A stretch of DNA of 64,000 bases from Eucalyptus grandis (lineage: Eukaryota > Streptophyta > Magnoliopsida > Myrtales > Myrtaceae). Location: assembly GCF_016545825.1 (NCBI RefSeq), contig NC_052615.1, forward strand, positions 35,241,516-35,305,515. Reading direction: 5' to 3'. Below the pieces are notes generated by a model. That model ran no database searches and had not been told where the DNA came from. It saw only the letters and a program-made list of their open reading frames with translations. Of this stretch, positions 47,150-59,700 are shown piece by piece. Each line of letters opens with the position of its first letter. The stretch's first letter is position 1. The translations under genes and the position numbers were made by a program.

Positions 47150-47226
47150 CTTCATGGCGGCTCCTTTTGGCCATTGTTGACTCAGCGAAGACTTCGAAAA
47201 CAGGGAAGAGAGAACTTTAAGAAGAG

Positions 47227-48327
47227 TAAGGGTGCGTTTGGATGGGCATTTAAAGCCCATCCAAGCCCCAAAGCTCTTTCACCCAAAAATGGGTGTTTGG
47301 AACCATTCCAAAGGCGCCAGTGAAAGTTTCGCCTTTAATGCTGAGCTCAAGGCTGGTGGAGGCCAGCCTTGAGCCTTCAGCATTTTCGGAATGCTGAAGG
47401 GCCATTTAATGAAAATTTTATTTTCCATTTTACCCCAAAAATTTTTGAAACCCACCGTTGCCCCTGCATTTGTTTATTTTTAAAGAAAAAGAGCAGCCCT
47501 TCGCCGGTCCGGCGAAGGGTGACGGCCGCCGGCCGGCGAGCCAGATCTGGCGCCGGCGGCCGTCGGCTGGAGGTCGGGCGACCTCCGGCGAGGGTCGCGC
47601 GACCCAGCCGAGGGCCGCCGGAGGTCGCCCGACCTCGGGCGACCCTCGGCGAGGGTCGCGCGACCCAGCCGAGGGCCGCCGGAGGTCGCCCGACCTCGGG
47701 CGACCAGGGTCGCTCGACCCAGGGGCCGCGCGACCCAGGCGACCGCCGCCTGGGTCTCGCGGCCGCAGGCGGCCCTCGCCTGGGTCTCGCGAGGGTCGCG
47801 CGACCCTGGTTGCCCGAGGTCGGGCGACCTCCGGCGGCCCTCGGCTGGGTCGCCCGAGGTCGAGCGACCTCCGGCGGCCCTCGGCTGGGTCGCGCGACCC
47901 TCGCCGAGGGTCGCCGAGGTCGAGCGACCTCCGGCGGCCCTCGGCTGGGTCGCGCGACCTCGCCGAGGGTCGCCCGAGGTCGAGCGACCTCCGGCGGCCC
48001 TCGGCTGGGTCGCGCGACCCTCGCCGGAGGTCGCCCGAGGTCGGGCGACCTCAGCCGACGGCCGCCGGCGCCAGATCTGGCTCGCCGGCGGCCGCAGCCC
48101 TTCGCCGGACCGGCGAAGGGTTTACCTGATTTTTCCAAAAAAAAAAAAAAAGAAAATATAATACCCAAAGCCCTTTCCAAATGTTTTTTACCAAACGCAC
48201 GTTCAACTCAAAGTCCATTTCTAAAATTTTTTTACCAAACACAACCGCATTTTCCCAAATAAACTTTGAGCTTTCAGCATTGCATTGACTCAAAGCCGTG
48301 CAAAATGCTGAACCAAACGCACCCTAA
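47227..48327. mobile_element. PIF/Harbinger-type non-autonomous element with TAA target-site duplication
   Basis: The element is 47230-48324 (1095 bp). Termini are GGGTGCGTTTGG and its inverse CCAAACGCACCC, and it is flanked by TAA at 47227-47229 and 48325-48327. A three-base TWA duplication with GGG-type ends is characteristic of PIF/Harbinger elements. The sub-terminal regions also correspond (ATGCTGA, CTTTGAGC/GAGCTCAAG words). There is no transposase. The core is a GC-rich palindromic array. It ends about 240 bp before the ATG of gene C. Confidence 0.82.
47497..48120. repeat. Very GC-rich palindromic tandem array inside the Harbinger-type element
   Basis: Bounded on each side by a 23-bp perfect hairpin with 11-bp arms CCCTTCGCCGG (47497-47519 and 48098-48120), next to matching inverted blocks with CCAGATCTGGC. 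The interior is built from GGTCGCGCGACC- and GGTCGGGCGACC-like palindromes, with a 60-bp direct period at about 47868-48047. Because there are almost no A or T, all frames on both strands stay open; the frames of 220-300 codons here are artefacts. Confidence 0.9.
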
Positions 48328-48565
48328 AGCCATCATCTGGAAGTTAAACTCATCTCAATTCTCAACCCACACAGAAGAGAGAGACAGAGACAGAGACAGA
48401 GACGGCGATCATTGCCCTCTTGAAGCTGATGTGCGCCAGTCTATTTTTAAGCGAACGAATCATTGAAGAAACTCATCTGGGTCATCACTGATCAGCGTCT
48501 CCCGCAAGGTAAAGTTGCTCCGTTCGCTCGGTTCTTCTTCCCCCGTTTCGAGTTAAGCGGCGGCT
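48328..48565 (+). promoter_or_regulatory. Remaining proximal 5' flank of gene C
   Basis: Homologous to the leader of gene A (28830-29056). It contains an expanded GACAGA hexamer tract at about 48376-48403 where A has only a short GAGAGACAGGGAGAG. Everything upstream of 48325 is transposon, so the ancestral distal promoter has been displaced by more than 1 kb. Confidence 0.6.
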
Positions 48566-51500
48566 ATGGTGAAGTTCAGCGAGGGTGGTTCGCCGGCGAG
48601 GGTGGTCAACAATAAAATCTACGTGGCGGTGGGGAGGGACGTGCAGCAAAGCAAGGCGACCCTCTCGTGGGCATTGAAGAATTTCACAGGCGACTTTCGC
48701 GTCGTCCATGTTCATCAGCCGAATCCATCTGGTAAGTGACCGTGCTCAAAAGTGGCGGCTTTGCCAAGTTAATCCATATTATGCGTCGTCGCTTTTTGCA
48801 ATCATCGATCGTCCGAAGACTCCGAACTGTGGAGTTGAACGGTGTCTGGCCACGACTTTCCAAGAGATTATAACCCGCAATGTTTTCCTTTTACCTTTTC
48901 GGTCTGCTGTGTATTGGCAAGGAGACACGGGACCTCGTACTTGGAATGTCGTGAATTCTCATATGGTTCATTTAATGGCGGCTTGAGCTTTCTTTTATGA
49001 GCTTAGGGTCTCCTCGTAGGCTCAATTATGTTCCCGCACCGTCTGATACTTTGCTCGGTAGAAGCTTTCGAGCGCACATGATAATCTGCTCGAGATTTCA
49101 CTGCTGTTTTATTGTCCAAGGGATGACCATTTTTAGAGATCATTATGCTAATGACTTAATGAGATTGCTTTGTCAATCTCACTAATATCATCTCTTAGTC
49201 ACCTGAATCCATGCGGCATATGTTGAAAGAGATTGCTTTGTCGTTTGTCAATTCCCTCAAAGGCGAGAATACATTTATGTCGATATGAAAATGCCATTGA
49301 GTGAACTAAGAATTGGGGACTCGGTAGTTTTGGTTAGCTTCATGGCCATTCGTTTTTCAGTTTGGGTGCTCTCTATCAACAGGAAGATCTCCAATGATTT
49401 CAGATGATGGTTCTTTGGGATTGCATTGAAGGAAGTTCATCTCTACCCAAGCACTTTATCGATTTTGGGTGTAAAAACTGCTTACCACGGATCTTATATT
49501 TCCACTAATGTGTGTTATGATGGTGGGTTTGAATCTATTTATTTGACTACTTAGTATGATTGTCTGAAGGATGATGCATCTGCAAAATGGTTTGGGAGAT
49601 AAGTTTTCTCTGGCTCCTGAGTATGACCCGCTCTAGAGAAATAGTATTTGAATTCAAGTGAATTGCTAGGATTTCTTTCAAGTTCTAGTTAAATAAATTT
49701 TCCTCTGCTATAGTTCTGTAACAATTGTTTCCATTATGTAGTTGAACTCTGCCCCGCAGCACGCCCGTTTTATGGTAGTGGATCCAAAAATCCCCAAGAA
49801 CTCGCAAGGCAAGAGATGGGCAGCATTCTGGATGAGTACATTCACATGTGTAACCAAGCTAAGGTTAATACCTTCTTTCTACAATGCACATTTGTTGCTT
49901 CTAAAAATGACTATTGGTTTCTTTGTAAATAATTTGACCTACATGGCGGGTGAATCTCTCATATCACAGTTATTTATTTTTACCTGAAGCAAAATTGCTA
50001 GAAGACTCGAACTACTGCAGCCAAATAAAAAGTTCCGGAATGTATTTAAGTGGGCAAACTACTCTCTGTCTTCAGGTTCACGCTGAGAAAAGATTCGTTG
50101 AGATGAAAGATATAGGAAAAGGGATTGTGGAACTCATCAAGCAGCGTGCCATTACAAAGCTTGTCATGGGAGCAGCTGCAGACAAACGCTATTTTGAGTA
50201 CGATCAATCATGATTCACAATTGAATCTTATTTAATTTACAGTGCCTGGGCAGTAAAAGCTTAGCCGATATATACAGTACAAGTTAATCTGATATTTACC
50301 CCATCCTCGTCCTAGATTAAGGACCCACCGGTACTTTTGCTTTCCTTAATGAACTAGCATAGTTAAGTATCTGAGTTGAGCCACTAGGATTATCTCGACA
50401 GGCAAAACCTAGAATCCTTTTTGTAATGAAGTTGCCAATTGTAATGATTACAGCTCGGTTGAGCTGTTTGCTTGGTATTGTATCCAAAGTTGACAAGAAC
50501 ATGTCCAAAAATCTGTTTTTTTTTTTTTTTTTTTTCCTTTTTGTCATTCCTATTCTTGAAATTGCTTGATCGTCTGCATTTCACGTTGCAGGGGGATGAC
50601 AAAACTCACATCCACAAAAGCAAAATTTGTAAACCAGCATGCGCATCCATCTTGTTACATCTGGTTTGTCTGCAATGGGCACCTAATCTGCTCAAGGTAC
50701 ATGTGATCATTTTATTGAGGTGAAATTATCGCAACCAGGAAGATGATAAATCTCAGGGGTCAAATTTTTTATAATGATTTCGAATGAGTTTAGAAGTTTA
50801 TGTGTCATGACCATCAAAGACTTTGGGTGTTAATTGTTAGATAAAAATCTAATCCAAATGCTGAAAACTAAGTAAGTTTAAGAAAAAGAAAGTCACTCCA
50901 GAGAGACCCTAAGTTTCCAGGGTCCTCATTTCCATTTGCCGATGGAAGCCATGCACATTCGCTTCTTGAGGTTTTGGTATTTGGGAGATTGCTGCTTAAG
51001 CTCTTTCTAAGACTCATCTCAAGCTTTATTTGAACACAACCTTATCTCAGTTGATGTGGCCTACCAAATCTTTACAGGGAAGGTAAATTAAACACTTTTG
51101 ATATGGACATCACATCATCGGGAATGCAAAGTAGCTTTGCTGTTGAATCTGGACTGCAAAATGTGACGAGTCCTCATGGTTCAGTTCATTCAAGATCCAA
51201 CTGTAGTGATGACATCAAATGCGATCTAACCTTGGTCCAGTATGCAAGGGGTGGGGGGACCAATTATATTTCTGAATCAACTTCAGTGCGTGCAGATGAA
51301 GGCTACAGTCAAGAACAAGGTCATACTGAACTGGTGAGAACTGTCCTTTCTTTTTTGGTGTTGTATCAATTCATAATTTCAAGTTCCGGTGTATATACTA
51401 TAGCTGGTGTCTAGATAAATTACTAGGAAAGCTGAGAAAACTGCAAATGGGGCTACCGACAAAGTAAAGTCCTTGTTATGGGGCCCTATTTGGTCGTCAG

Positions 51501-53301
51501 TACTAAATTTATTGTTTTGATGCAGGATGAATTGTTTTGACAAAAAATTTCCTAGAGAATGTTCGGACATTACTATGCGATCTGCTGATGTTGTTACCCA
51601 TTTGCAGCTTAGAGTACTTGAGAATAAATACAACGAGCAGCTAAGAGTGATAAAAGATCTTGAGGAATCGCTAGCAAAAGAAAGGGAAAAACGCAAATCG
51701 CTGAAGCATGAGTTTAAGGTGCTGGGCAATCTGTACGAAGAAGCTCTGAAAGCTAACTCCAATCTCTCGCCTTACCAAACCAGCGAACCCTCCGGTGCAC
51801 ATGGACGGGACCTCATTCCTGAGTTTTCTCGGGCCGAATTACGGGCAGCCACTGACAGTTTCAATCAATCGTTGAAGATCAAGGAAGGGGTGTATTGGAC
51901 CACTTACAGAGGTTCACTTCATCGCACGCAGGTGGCCATAAAGATGATAAAATGCGACAATTACCTTCAGGCGGTAAGGTGGTTTTGCATTGTTGGAATT
52001 TCCTGGAAGGCGCACAAAGTGATTTAAATAAAAGATTATTAGGGCAGTGGCATTATGAAATTGTCTATGGAACCAGGAAAGGGTAAAGTGACTGCAAAAA
52101 CTTAAGAAGCATGCTGGTGACTCTAATTGGCTTGAAGATTGATAATGAAGTCTAAATCTTAAAACTTACCAGAGATCTGTTAATTGTTTTATTTAGGGAC
52201 AAGTCTTATAATCAAGATATTATGTCTTTACTATGGTAATCTAGCAATCTTTGTCTTGTTTGCTGGGTTCATGTCGGGGTCTCTCTCCCATACTTGTGGG
52301 GTCTGTTTCAGGTTCAACTTGCGACTAAGTGGAGGCATCCTAATTTGGTAACACTCATTGGAGTCTCCCCCGAGGCTAGGGCTCTCATTTATGAGTACCT
52401 CCCGAATGGCAGCGTTGAAGACCAACTCAGCGCCAGGGACACCAGCAACCATCTATCTTGGCAAGCTCGAATCCGTATTTGTGCAAATACATGTGCCGCT
52501 CTTATGTTTCTTCACTCTTGCTGCGGTATAGTGCATGGCGATCTGAAACTGGGAAATATTCTTCTTGACTCCAACTTTGTGGCCAAAATAAACAACTTTG
52601 GATGGCATTCTGCACCATCTCATTCCCCCACGACAGGAGAATTGTCTTTTGCCTCTGATGTTTTCTCATTTGGTCATGTTTTACTGAGGTTACTCACTGG
52701 GAGGTCGGACCTGAATTTAGATGAAGAGATGCAAGATGCGTTGGGTGAAGGAAAGCTACCTGACGTGTTGGATCCTACAGCAGGGCACTGGCCGGTCGAG
52801 CAAGCCACAGAGCTGGTAGTCCTGGCATTACGTTGCTGTGACATCGACAGCGATAATCTACCGGATCTTGAGTCAGAGGTGTGGCCACTACTTGGAGAGA
52901 TGCAAACCAGTTGTGAAGCCTCTCCATCCAGTCGGACTGATCCAGAAGAGCCCAGCGAGCCTCCGGAGCATTTCCTTTGTTCAATCTCCGGCGTGAGTGG
53001 GCTTATCATTTCATCTCGGCATATGTTATTCACCTGCTTGAACCGGCTATTCATATGTTGGCCTTAAAACGTCAATCCTTGATTAATGTACTCGATTCGA
53101 TCGTGCTTGCAGGAAATCATGCGAGATCCTCATGTGGCGGCAGATGGTTTTACTTACGAAGCATCGGAAATAAGACGCTGGCTTAGCGACGGCCGCGATA
53201 CTTCGCCCATGACGAACAATCCGCTTTCGACCCTCGATCTTTTCCCGAACCAGGCTCTCCGTTCAATGATTCAAGAGTGGCGGCAACGCCACAACCTTTA
53301 A
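48566..53301 (+). CDS. Gene C: USP / coiled-coil / pseudokinase / U-box protein
   Basis: Eight exons: 48566-48731, 49760-49863, 50076-50197, 50592-50696, 51078-51333, 51608-51973, 52312-52992, 53113-53301; 662 aa, all phases consistent. USP-like domain residues ~10-165 (KIYVAVGRDVQQSKATLSWA), Ser-rich linker, coiled coil 252-~320, kinase-like ~325-600. VAIK lysine 363; alphaC Glu is Ala 373; the glycine loop is KEGVYWTT with its last Gly replaced by Trp; HGDLKLGN Asp 450; NFG at 468; activation segment shortened. U-box about 596-662. It keeps the ATDSFNQ helix missing from A and B. Like A it lacks the first coiled-coil exon (remnant at about 51420-51470). It is the only gene of the array with two transposons immediately upstream. 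Confidence 0.9.
51415..51475 (+). pseudogene. Remnant of the deleted coiled-coil exon in gene C
   Basis: Same residual segment (GAAAGCTGAGAAAACTGC, GGGGCTACC) and same junction with the intron as in gene A. This indicates one deletion inherited by both A and C. Confidence 0.85.
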
Positions 53302-56220
53302 TTTTGGCATTCGAGTGTGAGTATGCTAAGAGAATGCTGTGGAATGCTGCATGGAATCCATTTCAGCTGCATCTCCATGTCCTGTAAATGAGATCATATC
53401 GTGGAAACTTACAAGGACACCGAAGAGGTGAGATGGCTCAAGTGAAACGGAACTCCAATGGGATGTTTTCTTTGGACCATCAATTTGTACAATTTTGGTA
53501 ATAAACTTTAACTAATGTGCAATATTATTATTAGACTTTTAATTTGTTCGATTTAATTCTTAAATTATTGCTAAATGTTCAATTTAGTCCCCAAACTGCG
53601 TGAACATAAACTATGTGAACATGACAAAAATAGAGTGACCATATTTATCATAACTCGGAGATTACATTAAACAAATTAAAAGTTTAGAAATAACATTATA
53701 TATTGGATAGGAATGTATGAATCATTTATATCATTTTCTCTTTTCATTTTTTGTTATTTACAAATGTCAACACATGCCACACGAATGAAAAAACTGGTGT
53801 TTGAAAATTAAGCAAACCCACTTTATCACTAATTATTTGAAAGTAATAAAAGAAAAGTCGTCGTAGGACTGAAAAGATCCATCTATATCCGAAAGCCAAA
53901 AATGTTTTTGTTTGAATTTTCGCTTTCCAAATTTACACTTACACTCACACTACCTATTTGTTGATTAATCACGCACTTTTTTCCCAATCATAATCACCAC
54001 CTTGTCTTTTTTTTTTTTTTTTTTTTTTTTTTTGGCAAGAATCAGTATTTTTACTTTTTGACACTTCCGTGCCTCGGTGAAAAAATCAGGGAGTCAATCA
54101 TCTTATCATTAAAATGGCATTACTAAATAAATTTGACAAATACAATTTATAATATTATCTCCAAAACTGCTGTGTATGTGCATTGCGCGTGCATGAGAAC
54201 TAGTAATCATATAAAACAAAGAAGACCTCCTACTTTTCAAAGATCACAATTATTTTGTTCTTCCCTAAATATCATCTATTATTTATTCTATAAATATTGA
54301 ATCCATTGGCAAATGCGTAAACTGATAATTCCAACATCCCTCTCATTTTTCAATATTAATAATATCTTCTCTACCCCAAAATGACATTCCTAAAATTATC
54401 AAATGTAGATATTTTTCCCTTTCCACACATATTTACACAGTTTCCTCATATTGTAAATTTTCATCTATTATGTCTTTCCATAATTTAATGATTTGGATAT
54501 TTCATATAATAAGGTGATTTTCTTCAAAATTTTGAATGTCAATTTCTTGCATACACACAATTTGTGTTCTCATTTACTAGTATTTTAATATTTATAACTA
54601 GTGAAAAAAAACTGCACATAATTATTAACTTACATATTTTTCTTTGGATTTATATCTATACAATAAATAGTCGAGGACATTTGTAAATAATTTTTTTTTT
54701 ATTGAAACCTCTTAAAAGTGGGATGTCAGCCTTTCTTCATTGAATATTACATATGGGATACAGCATTTCGAATTGGTATTTGATGGAGTTTTCAAAAATA
54801 AACTCCATCCTGTTAGAGCTTGCCTGTTTAGACTTTGCTTTTTGCGTTCCCACTAAATTTTAGAATATTATTCAAATTTTAAAAATGCATGGAATATTAC
54901 ATGCGAATATATGTGGCAAAAATTTGTGCACTCTAAAGGTTTCGAGTATTGTTAAAATGCCGCCGCCACAATCGTGAGGATTTTCTTTTGGAAAAGTGGA
55001 AATGCTGTCTCTCATCCATAGTTGAAGGATCCAATTTTTGCATTTTTCTAGTGGAATTTTCATAACTTGGTGATAGCACTAGGCCCAGGAACAAGTTCAT
55101 ATCGTGTGTGCAAGAGAAAAAGGAGAAAGTGAAAAGAGAGAGGAGAAGTGGAGGAAGGTTGAAAAGACCCGCTCACATGCTGGAGACGTTCATGATGGAA
55201 TTGGCATATTCATTCCACCAATAATTTTTTTATTCGGAGGGAGTGTTCACTATTAATATATCAATTAGTATATATAAAAATATAATCAACCACGTACTTT
55301 AAATTATGTAGCCAAATACAATTAGGTTCTTTTTTTTTTTTAAGGAACAAGTGATGTTTCCACTATAAATTCATAAATTATTGTAAATATTATTCAAGAG
55401 ATATCATTATTGCTTTCTCGAACGTTTTCAAAACTTGAAATATAATTCTCTTTTTGTAAACATTTATACAATTTCTCATATTGTGCATTTTCATTTGTAG
55501 TTTTTCACTATCCAATTTTTCAAATGTTTCCATACAAAGTAAATTTTTTTAATCTTTCAAATGACAAGTTCTTGCTCGTACTTACTAAAAGGCACGCGCA
55601 TTTGCCGGTACTATTAATGCAAAGTGCAATGTAAATGAAATTTATTAGAAATATCATTTCCTACCATTATGTCTGATAACGGAACACAAGAATCTCCATT
55701 CCATTCTACTCCCACATTTTACTAAACAAAGTCATTGGTGTCGTCATTCCATGTCCCTCATTCAATTCTATTTAGCCACACCGAACACTACAATAGAAAT
55801 AGTGGCACGTCCATAAAGTATCCTCAATGCCGACTGTTTTTTCATAGGACAACTATCGAAACTGTCGTGATTAAATTTACATGAAATATCTCGATAATCA
55901 GAAAAAAATATATATATAGGGTTAATACCATCATAAATTTTAGGTCACTAAAAAAGATAAAACTAATTTTAGGTCAATAAAAATCTAAAATTAGTCACTT
56001 ATGATAAATTTCAAAAGACCCAAAATTAATATACATTTGACAAATTTACCTCAAATTAATATGGATATCCACGTGAACTTGTCAAGTCAATTGAGGTATT
56101 AGTGTGTGTGATCCAACTCAGTAATTTCACGATAGAACCGGCCGAGTTAGGGTTTTTGGTGAACTAATTAGTCTGGGGGCTTATGTGTCAATTTTGGGTG
56201 TTCAGTTGTAAAAAAGAAAG
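53302..56220. repeat. 3' flank copy 3 of the array (after gene C)
   Basis: Homologous to 33774-36560. It includes a T-run of nearly 30 at about 54006-54034 and an extra AT-rich block at 55905-56050 with two adjacent copies of an AAATTTTAGGTCA-type unit. No gene is supportable. Confidence 0.85.
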
Positions 56221-56721
56221 TGTGGAGAACAAAGTTGAAAAAGCAAAAGATAAATACGGAAAGGAGGATGGAAATGAACGTTGATTCCTGCATCTGTCGA
56301 GCACGACGACGGCGATGGCCGTTTCCCCTCCGTGTTTACACGGAAAGCTCCTGGCTTTTCGACGCCGCTGCTGCTTTTGGCCATTGACTCCGCAGAGACT
56401 TTCTTGGGAACGGTAAAAGGGGAGAAGGCGAAAGGAGACAGTCGCCTTCCTCCGGAAGCTAACCCCCCACAATCCTCGATTCTCAACTGTGTCCGTACGG
56501 AGAGGAGAGAGAGACAGCGATTCTTTGATGGCTTTGGCTTTGGTTGGGTGGGCCCTCCGCCATGATTGCGGCCCTCGAAGCTGATTGGTCATTTCCCTTC
56601 CTATGCGCGTGCATAAGCAAAGGGAGGGAAAAAGCCCATCTGGGTCGTCGCCGATCGGCGTCTCTGGCCGGGTGAAGTTCCTCTTCTCCCCTCCCCTGTT
56701 TCGAGCCGAGCGGCGGCGGTG

Positions 56722-59700
56722 ATGGAGGTCGGCGACGGTCGCCCGCCGGCGAGGGTGGTCAACGACAGGGTCTACGTCGCGGTGGGGAGGGACGTGCAGG
56801 AGAGCAGGTCGACCCTCTCGTGGGCGATGAACAATTTCGACGGCCACTTCCGGATCATTCACGTCCACCAGCCTCAACAGCTGAATCCATCTCGTAAGTG
56901 ATCGGATTCAAAGGCGATGGCTTTTGCCGAGTTTAATCCCATCTTGTACATTGTTTCTTTTTTGGGAGTAGGGAAGGGATATAACTCAGCAGTAGCAATC
57001 CTCGATTGTCAGGACTTGGAGTTGAACGGTGTCGTGGCATGACTTTTCGATAGATTTTGACCCGCAAAGTTTTCTTCTTCTTCTTTTTTCCCTGCTTTTC
57101 TTTTCAGTTTGCTGTGTATTGGCAAGGGGACGCAGGACCATGTGCTTATAATGTCGTGAATTTCCAATGGTTCATTTTGTGTCGGCTTGAATTTGCTTTT
57201 ATGAGTTTTAGGTTCTCCTTGTAGGCTCAATCATGTTCCCGCAATGTTTGATACTTTGCTCAATACAAGCTTTCAAGCACACACGATAGTTTGCTCAAGA
57301 TTTTACTGCTCTTTTATTGTCAAAAGGATGGTCAAAGGGATGGCTAGCATTATGGTAATATCATCGCTTGATCAGCTGACTCCATATGGTGTATGTTGAA
57401 AGAGATTGCTTTTTTGTTTGTCAATCTCCTCAAAAGCGATAGTACATTTATGTCAATATGAAATCTGTTGAGTGAACTGAGAAATGGAGCTTGGTAGTTT
57501 TTGATTAGCTTCATGGCCCTTTTATTTTCTTTTTTCTTTTTTCATTGGGGTGCACCTGTGCTCTATCGGCAAGAAGATCTCCAATGATTTCAGATGATAG
57601 TTTTGTGGGACTGCATTGAAGGAAGTTCATCTCTACCCAAGCACATTATTGGACCTTAATGATAGATGGGTCAATCGTCAATTTTGGGTGTAAAAATAGC
57701 TCACCGCAAATATTATATTTCCACTAATAAGTGTCATGACTGCACGGTTGAATCTTGATTAGTTTACTACTTAGTATCACTGTATGAAGCAAGATGCATC
57801 TGCAAAATGGTTCTGAGAATGACCCGCTTTAGAATTATAATATTTGAATGTGAACAAATTGCTAGTATTCTTTTCAAGTTCTAGTCAATGCAATTTTCCT
57901 CTGCTATAGTCCTGTAATAATAGTTTCCATTATGTGGTGGAACTCCGCTCCACAGCACGCCCGTTTTATGGTGGTGGATCCAGGAATTCTCAAGAACTCG
58001 CAAGGCAAGAGATGCAAAGGATTCTGGATGAGTACATACACATGTGTAGCCAAGCAAGGGTTAGTACCTTCCTTTTGCAGTACACATTTGTTGCTTCTAA
58101 AAATTGCTATTGATCGCACAAAACTCTCTATCCTTTGTAAATAATTCAGCCTACATGGCAGGTGAATCACTCATATCATGGTTATTTATCTTTACCTGAA
58201 GCAAAATTGCTAGAAGACTACGACTACTGCCACCAAATAAAAAGTTTTAGAGTGTATTTATGGGTACAAACTGCCATTTCTTTCTTCAGGTTCCTGCTCT
58301 GAAAAGACACGTTGAGATGCAAGATATAGGAAAAGGGATTGTGGAACTCATTGAGCAACATGCCATTACGAAGCTTGTCATGGGAGCAGCTGCAGACAGA
58401 CGCTATTTTGAGTACAGCCTAATCATAATTCATGATTGTATATTTAATTAAATTACAGTTGGGCATTACAAGCTAATTGGATATTTATCCCCTCCTGGTC
58501 CTAGATTAAGCGTCCAACAGTACTCGGGCTTTGCTTAATGAGCTGGCATAGTGACTTTTCTGAGTGACCTACTAGGATTATCTTGACAGACTAAACCTAA
58601 AATCCTGTATGTAATGAAGTGGCCAATTGTAATGATCATAGTTAGGTTGAGCCGTTTGCTTGGAATTGTATTTTAAGTTGACAAGTGTGTGTCTAAAAAT
58701 CTGTGCCCTTTTTCTTTTTCACTAGTATTCTCAAAATTGCTTGGTCTTCTGCTTTTCACGTTGCAGGGGGATGGCACAACTCACATCCGCAAAGGCCAAG
58801 TTTGTAAACCAGCATGCACATCCATCTTGTCATATTTGGTTTGTCTGCAATGGGCACGTAATCTACTCAAGGTAGATGTGACTATTTTTATTGAGGTGTA
58901 ATTTTGGAGAGCGTGAAGATGATAAATCTCTGGGAACAAATTTTTAGCTATTGTAAATAACTATAGAAGTATAGATGGATTGATTTTCAAAGACTTTGGG
59001 TTTTCATTGTTAAATGAAAGTCAAAGTCACTCCAAAGAGATCCCATCTCCATTTGCTGATGAAGCCATGCTCATCCACTTCTTGAGGTTTCGGTTCAGGC
59101 TCTTTATTTACTGGAGTATATTGGAGATTGCTGCTTAAGCTTTTTCTAAAATTCATGTCGAGCTATAGTTGAACACAACCTTAGCTCAGTAGATGTTACC
59201 TACCAAATCTTTACAGGGAAGGTGATTTAAGCACTTTTGATATGGACATCACATCATCAGTATTACCAGGTAGATCTGTTGTTGAATCTGGACTACAAAA
59301 TACGAGGAGTCCTTCTCTTGATTCGGTTCATTCAAGATCCAACTCTAGTGAAGTTGAAGATGATCTAGCTTTGGTTCAGTATGAAAGGGGTGAGGGGAGC
59401 AACCATGTTACTGAATCAAATTCAGTGCAAGGCTACCGTCAAAATCGAAGTTATACTGGAATGGTGAGAATTTTCTTTTCCTTTTTAGACTGTGCATGTT
59501 CATAATTTATATACCACAGCTGGTGTTAGATAAATGGCTGGGAGGAAAAATCTTTCTTGTGAATGTGACGATGATTATCTCCTCTCAGGAAGGAAGTTAT
59601 AGCGAGGATCTCTATGAGCAACTGGACCAAGCAATGAAAGAAGTTGCACGTGCAAAACAGGAGGCACTAGAAGAGTTGATCCGGCGTCAGAAAGCTGAGA

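Larger units (their letters stand above)
43997..47158. mobile_element. Mutator-like element with ~1.07-kb terminal inverted repeats
   Basis: The element is 44006-47149 (3144 bp), flanked by 9-bp direct repeats CTTCATGGC at 43997-44005 and 47150-47158. The arms 44006-45070 and 46079-47149 are inverted copies of each other with few differences, starting GAGAAAATATTCAGTGG. The central loop is about 1 kb and has no transposase. The first 11 bases (GAGAAAATATT) equal those of the MULE at 4413-6876, so both belong to the same broad superfamily. Both arms carry the same open frame of 60-90 codons (HLHHDVQINPFPWKYLKKRG; + strand from 44889 and - strand from 46258), which suggests captured coding sequence inside the arms. 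Confidence 0.92.

Noticed and set aside
47369..48262. Frames of 220-300 codons on both strands
   Set aside because: The palindromic array has almost no A/T, so stops are rare in every frame. The repetitive Arg/Pro/Gly products are not proteins.
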